Below, one piece after another: positions 57,926 to 64,000 of a DNA stretch of 64,000 nucleotides. The position numbers were made by a program, and so were the translations under genes. How positions within the stretch are numbered: the first letter of the stretch is position 1; every line of letters starts with the position of its first letter. Source of the DNA: Limnomonas spitsbergensis (taxonomy: Eukaryota; Chlorophyta; Chlorophyceae; Chlamydomonadales); the NCBI GenBank assembly GCA_037349105.1, contig JAYJMM010000034.1, positions 1,178,001 through 1,242,000 of the forward strand, read 5' to 3'. The notes beneath the pieces are model-generated. The model was not told the DNA's origin. It worked only from the letters and a program-made list of their open reading frames with translations, and made no database searches.

Positions 57926-58875
57926 ATCAGGGGTTTGACTTGGATATAAACTGAACTGCACCAGGGTGCTTACAAGATAGGCAAGTATGCTTGGCATACA
58001 GGACATTGAAACTCTTGTCCAGCCCTGCTAGTTTGCTGCACATAATTATTTTTAATATTCTCCGTACCGCATCGAACATTAATCAGCACTTGGACAAATG
58101 GTAGATGCTGGACCATATTTTGAAGTTCCGACATGACCGCAATATGTTCTCCATGTAAGTAGGAAGCATGCTCTTCTACTGACGACGGCACAAACCTGTG
58201 TCGTCGACTTTGACGTCATGAATCATAGATCATTATGCAGTCACGCCTTGGTAGAACCTGTGTCCCTGACAATCTTGCATCTCCACACAAGAGACAGCAA
58301 TCCCCCTAGTCCTCACCTGTATTCAATGGAATGAGAAGACCACGCTCCTAATTGTGATCAGTTTGCGATCTGCCAGCAAACACTGCAGTCAGTCATGGTG
58401 AATACTAAGCTAACTCGCTTGTTTCATCAGACACATGCTAGCTGCCTTGTAGGCCACTAACATGAGTGCCGCAGTGGTGACCGTCACGAAAACCGCATTC
58501 ACTTTTTCTTTCCAATTCAGACTCAGCTAAGGCTAGAGCCTTGTTTGTATTTTGCGGAGATCATGCAAACGGTTTCAATTTTTTCAAGCAAAGGTGAAAT
58601 TTCTCCTGTGAGACCATGATCCAGGTAATGGGTAGAAAATGAGTTGCCCTTTTTGCTAGATTCACACGGGCACTTCTTTGAAGTGCCGTATTCCCTGAGG
58701 CACGCTTCCGCGTTCTCGGTCCTAATACCATGCAAAATGCCCTCGAAAATGGAGTAGGGTTAGTTCACACCTCCCACGCTTCAGAACGTGACTGCACCTT
58801 CTGTTGTCAGATGCACATTAATTCGTTCATCGTTCAACCCGAAGGATTTTCTGCTAATATACAGTCTGCTGCACA
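57926..58875. other. Intergenic region between DRC4 and CLPTM1-like gene
   Basis: Holds the DRC4 3' flank and the promoter of the CLPTM1-like gene. No exon or repeat supported. Confidence 0.5.
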
Positions 58876-61800
58876 ATGCCGGCTGCTGATGCCGTTGCAG
58901 CTGCTGGTGGAGAACCGAATGCCCCTGCCCAGCAGGGGAGCTGGTTCGGCACGATTGCGCGCTTTGCCTTCATGTGGATGCTGATGGCATGGTTTAAGGG
59001 ATCGGGAGGCAAACAAGGGGCTGTGAGCCCAAATACCAAAGATCCTGCTGCGCTCGCCGGCTTTACATACCCCAGATTCGAGCAAGGCTCTCTTGTCGAC
59101 ATGTACTGTTTCATTTCTGAGAAGCCACACATTCGCCACTACGATATGGCGGACTTGGTATGGTCGGAAACGGGCATTGCAATCTCACAGGACGAAACGC
59201 GAAAGTACTCATACTACTACGAGCCATCCGAGGTGACGGAGGCGCATTGAAATGTGCATGCCTTACTTGAACGCCCTTCATGTAATCATCGAGCATGGAT
59301 AGGTTTTCAAATTTTTGAGTTTGGTTTCTCATTCCAGAACCTGTTGTGTTCACAGGCTGTCCAGCGCAATGGGTCAGTCTACTTGCATGTGCTTTTTGCC
59401 AAGGCAGCTGCGCCCATCAGTCCTTCAGACGCAGATTACGATGAGACCCTCCTTTTCGGCCATGTCCACAGTCAGTACTACCGGCAGTGCATGGTTGACT
59501 GTTTGAGCACTCCACGACATTCATGAGCTGCAATGTTTTCAGACTGAATCAATTGTGTCCATGCGCGATGGTTGCATTTCACTGCGGGTCATGCATGGTG
59601 GACACACCCTCATAGGTGGAACTTTGCCCTCGTCTTTTTCCTGCAGACTTGGTCTCATTCTTCCCGAAGCCCAAGAATGGGACAGGAGTAAATCTGCTGA
59701 CTGAAAACGCTCCTACAAAGAAGGAGCCAGAGGAGGTGCGCGCAAGGTCATGCCTGGTGCATGCAACGCCGCCCCCGTGATCGTCGTCATCTTACGTTTC
59801 CAGCTTATCCTGCCGGCTCACACCCATGCTAGTCAGACTGGCCATGCAACTATACCAGCCATGCCAGCTCACACCGCTTGTGTGACCAAACTATCTCATG
59901 CTAAAATTCTGGATTTAGGACACCGGCCCGCGGGAGATTGTCAGCTTCCTGAAGCCAAACATGACCATCCAGCTGATCGACCACTACGTCAAGTACCCGA
60001 GGAATAACGTGCCGGCTCAGGTACTTGTGTCTAAGCATTTGTCAGTGTTTATTTTATTGGGTACCGGAGTACTTTGCTGGGCGGCCCTGTGGCCATTCTT
60101 GGGCTGATTCCCACCGAACCTGGACCGGCCTCCGGCCGGTGGCCCAAGCAGCAGGGCTGGCTGCACCAGGGGCTTGTGGCCGGGGCCATATTGTAGCTGA
60201 ACTGTGGCTGATAGTGGTATACCACTCACTAAAACAAACTGGCGTCTGTATGATGCACTACCTCATTCAGTTTACTTGAAAGAGTCTGGGATATTGGCTT
60301 TTGTGTGTTCATTCAGTCATGAATACTTTTGTCTGCTCTTCATGCCCATGCACCGTGACCTCACCCTGGTCCTATCTTTTATGTGCCCATGTGCAGTTTG
60401 CTGGTTTCCTTCAATACGCTGATGATGGATCTTACTATCCCATCATCCACTTTAACGAGTTCTGGCTTCTGCGAGACAAGATGGTGCCCATGAACGACAC
60501 AGTCACAAACGTCACGCTGCACTTCGAGTTGGGGCACACGTCCATGTGGTGGTGGCAGCTCATGTTGCAGGTACAAAGTTAGGGAATGGAATGTCACACG
60601 ACGTGGTGCATACCGGTACCCCGGTTTAATTCTTTTCCCTCAACGCCTCCTCTCGCATTTACATTGAATTTGATGTTTTGATTCGATGTCTTCTCGCACG
60701 CCACATATCATGATATATTGACAAATTCTAGCAAGCCAACAAATCCACATGCTTTTGCTGCACGCCTTTCTTCACCGCGACCCCTCTGTAGATGGAGCAG
60801 TCATTTTCTATGCAAAAGAACATGGGTCTGCAAGGAGAGGGCGAGTCTGATGAGTTCAAGCGTGTGCTCATCGAAGGGAACCCCATCCTGCTGGTGAGAT
60901 CCTTCGCCTCCGACCTCCAACTCCAACTGATGAGCTATTTCGTGAACCTGGGGCTGGAAAGAGTAGGGCAGATGTAATGATATTAGCAGGAGGTATTTAA
61001 AGACGGCAAACGTGATTGAAAGATACCATGTCTGTTCTTCACCTGAAGCCGCCTTCCTTGTGCCCACCCACATAAATCTTCCTTGCTCCACCCCCCTCGT
61101 GTCTAGGGTGTGACCATGTTTGTGTCGCTTCTGCACACTGTTTTCGACATGCTCGCTTTCAAGAATGACATCGGTTTCTGGAAGAACAACAAGAGCATGG
61201 AGGGCCTGTCCGCGCGAAGGTGGGTGCAGGGTGCCTGCGGTGGGCTGCAACACCTGGCATCGACGATGTGTCAAATAATAAACGAACGCCCCAGTAATCG
61301 GACTGCCTGACTGCTGTTTGACTTCAACAAGTCAAGCAGCAGTCAGTCAGCGGCATGGATTGGCTGCTGATACTGCTGTAGCTCAGGCTGTGCTATGTCT
61401 GCTTTCAAATTGTTTCGATGCCTCTGTCCTCCTCCCCTGCTACACCTGCCAGAGTTATCATCAATGTTTGTTTCCAAGTTTGCTTATGGCTTCCTCCTCT
61501 ACCATGTCATGGTTCTCATCAACGCTTGTTTTTTAATCTACAAATGCCTGTCTCATCCCTCCTGCCAGATTATTCTCATCCACACCTGTTTTTTGAACTT
61601 TATGAATGCCTGTCTCCTCCTCCCTGCCAGTGTCCTCATCAACGCCTTCTGCCAGCTCATCATCCTGCTCTACCTGATCAACAACGAGACGTCCATGGTC
61701 ATCCTGTTCTCTTCATTCCTCGGGACTGCAATAGAGTTCTGGAAGGTCACCAAGACCATGAACGTCACATTCGATCCGAGTCGCTTCCCGTTTGTCAAGT

Positions 61801-64000
61801 TTGAGCATAGGTGGGTGCTGTCATGCTGTGTATGTTTGTGGCCCCTTGCCGTGTTAACAGGGTCATGTTCACTTTGATGGTTCCTTAGCCCGGACCTGGC
61901 TGTGCATGCCCCTTCCATAGTCCCGTTAGTCCATCACTTCCCTGCTTTTCGCCATTCAAGATTTCCACACTTATTCTTTTTGTTTTCCTCTACTCTGGAT
62001 TTCATCCAATTTTGTCATTTTTACCTGTTCAGGATTTCCTACCTGCAGACCAAGACCAAGCAGTACGATGATGAGGCCACCCGCTACCTGAGCTACGTCC
62101 TGTAAGTGACCAATGTACGACTCCTGAGGAGGGACTTATTCGAATCCTTCCCTATTTATTCCAACTAGGGGAAATTGAATATTTGTCATGCCCGTGATGG
62201 TGGTGTGTGTTACCTGTGGCTGCTTCCGTGCTCACTCTGTGGGTTCACACCTTTTTTCTACCCCGTATAATGCGTTTCTATACCGCTGGTTGTTGGAGTA
62301 TACCTTGGTCCTGGATCTAGCTGCCTGGGTCCCCCCCCCCGTCAATATGCGCCCCCCTTCCGGCCACGCCCACCCCCGGCAGGCCTTAACGCGCCGATTC
62401 TTACTGAATTCCGAGCCTGGTTTGAACTCTTTGCAGGTACCCCCTGGTGATTGGTTATGCCATCTACTCGCTCATGTACAACACGCACAAGAGCTGGTAC
62501 AGCTGGATCCTGAGCAGCTTGGTGGGAGCGGTCTACATGTTTGGCTTCATTCTGATGTGCCCGCAGCTGTACCTGAACTACAAGCTGAAGGTGCGCGGGG
62601 AAATGTTTGCAGCCATTTTATGTAAGACAACCCTTGGCTGGTGAAGATGATATAGCTTGGGCCAATGCTCTATTTTAAATTGTATCACCTTACCATGTCT
62701 TTGCCATCCGCGATTACCTTCTTTCAGTAATTTATTCATCAGATTTCAATTTTGAAAATCCCAGCCAGCTCTAGGCCTCCCCAAAATCCCGATCCTTACA
62801 TTCTCGCTTGTTCTCGGGCCTTATCAGTATTGAGCAACTTTGCTCGACTGAGAGACCTACGATTGTTTGAAACTGTGTTTGGGTACGAATCGTGCCTGAT
62901 GTCAACTAAAGAAATTTGTTCATTGCCAATTTGCCACGTTACTTATTTGTACTGCCTACCGAGCTGCCTACAACTTAATTACGTCTTCCCCCCCTGTCAC
63001 CGTTCGACTAACTTCTCGTGCAGAGCGTTGCACACCTTCCTTGGCGTCAAATGACGTACAAGTTCCTCAACACCATCATCGACGATCTGTTCGCCTTCGT
63101 TATCAAGATGCCGCTCCTGCATCGACTGAGCGTGTTCAGGGATGATATCATCTTCCTCATCATGCTGTACCAGGTGCGATGTATGTTTAAATTTGGGAGG
63201 CCCGTGTGGTACCTGACTGCCTAAAAAGCTGCCACTGTCCGATGCAAGGGCTTGAGCATCAGGCTGTGCATAATTTGGAAACATCCTCGGTGCATGGAGT
63301 GATGTCTTGTTTTTCATGGCTTAAAAGGAAAAGCTTGGGAAAAGCTCTACTACCGGTAGATGAAGAGGGACAAAGGGTGATTGAGGCCGGGGGCATAGTG
63401 GACACACATTACTTCTGTACCAAAGCAAGTCGAGCTCGTTTCACGACAGAAAAAGCTGGTTTGAGGCTACTGCCTGTTTTAAGGCAGATAAAAGCAGGTC
63501 AGGCACCATGAACAGCGTGTCGGCATATTAACATGTTGCTGGATCTTACCATCTCTAAGAGTTTGATCTGCACTGCCCCACCACAGAGGTGGATCTACCG
63601 CGTGGACAAGACCCGTGTCAACGAGTTTGGCTTTGGAGGTGACGAAGCCAACCCTGAAGCCATTGAAGGTGGTCCTGAGGCCGCTGAAGGTGAATATATA
63701 AAAGGGTAGCGAGAATCTTCCGATCAAGGCACCTGAAGTGCCGGCCATGCTGGGTTCAGGGTTGGCAGATGCTGGATGTGATATATTTGCTTGTATACCT
63801 GAGAAAGTACTAGAGTAGTAGAGTCACGTGGACTGCAGTCTGCAGATTTGAATATTGCCGCTTTGGTCGCTGCAGGCGCTGTGGTGCTTGCTTTGGAGGC
63901 CAAGGAGGAGCCAGCCGCGCAGGCAGCAGGCGCAAGCAGCGCTGACGAGCCGGCAGTGCGCAAGCGGAAAGGCGGCAAGAAAGCGGGGGCTGCAGCAACG
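58876..64000 (+). CDS. CLPTM1: CLPTM1-family transmembrane protein, 3' partial
   Basis: Homolog of cleft lip and palate transmembrane protein 1, a multi-pass membrane protein; in animals it retains GABA-A receptors in the ER, but the algal role is unknown. Exons: 58876-59232, 59356-59470, 59647-59735, 59919-60020, 60397-60570, 60792-60893, 61107-61219, 61631-61810, 62033-62101, 62437-62590, 63024-63173, 63587-63689, 63876 to the window edge; 611 codons, phases consistent. A first hydrophobic segment (FAFMWMLMAWF) is followed by the lumenal domain with LFGHVHNLVSFFPKPKNGTG, then at least five membrane segments, including YPLVIGYAIYSLMY and GAVYMFGFILMCPQLYLNYK. Family hallmarks are LPWRQMTYKFLNTIIDDLFA and RWIYRVDKTRVNEFG. 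The last exon is an Ala/Lys/Glu-rich tail that runs off the window. Confidence 0.95.
60065..60212 (+). repeat. Dispersed repeat family 2 copy in CLPTM1-like intron 4
   Basis: GGCGGCCCTGTGGCCATTC, CCACCGAACCTGGACCGGCC, AGCAGCAGGGCTGGCTGCAC and TTGTAGCTGAACTGTGGCTG align with 34290-34442 in the same orientation. Confidence 0.75.

Overview
This 64 kb window is nuclear DNA of a eukaryotic green alga. Every gene is split by GT-AG introns. The encoded functions combine a plastid (ferredoxin-NADP+ reductase and a starch-debranching enzyme, both with transit-peptide-like N-termini), a mitochondrion (ribosomal protein L15m) and a motile cilium (nexin-dynein regulatory complex subunit DRC4/GAS8). This points to a flagellate chlorophyte, probably in Chlamydomonadales; that placement is inference. 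Several introns carry CCCTAAA/TTTAGGG runs (Arabidopsis-type telomere units) as interstitial sequence. I saw no prokaryotic operons, CRISPR array, rRNA or tRNA.

Layout. (1) About 1-18748, + strand: the 3' part of a very large gene, 19 exons in the window, at least 2,291 codons, with armadillo-like helices, long low-complexity regions and a conserved-looking C-terminal exon that I do not recognise. (2) 19883-40894, + strand: a complete pullulanase/limit dextrinase (GH13) reconstructed from 22 exons, about 1,121 aa. Its introns are filled with tandem repeats. (3) 41909-48119, - strand: two paralogous small secreted Pro/Lys/Glu-rich proteins with the same phase-1 exon plan, flanking a decayed zinc-finger ORF at 44589-45383 that looks transposon-derived. 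(4) 49358-51496, - strand: complete FNR, 346 aa, 9 exons including a 9-nt last exon. (5) 52608-54567, - strand: complete mitochondrial L15, 8 exons. (6) 54838-57925, + strand: complete DRC4/GAS8, 9 exons, divergent from L15 across a 270-bp shared upstream region. (7) 58876 to the window end, + strand: CLPTM1-family transmembrane protein, 13 exons, missing its C-terminus.

Exon chains were built by hand from reading frame, splice sites and family motifs. In all chains the intron phases close without frameshift.

The most unusual feature is in the two repeat-laden genes of the first 40 kb. At about 20 exon-intron borders the intron next to the exon carries one to six degraded tandem copies of the exon edge together with its splice site. 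Copies of donor edges lie downstream of the real donor, and copies of acceptor edges lie upstream of the real acceptor. Units range from about 40 to 150 bp. The four well-defined housekeeping genes in the last 15 kb have short introns, largely without this. Two dispersed short repeat families occur in introns and intergenic DNA across the window.
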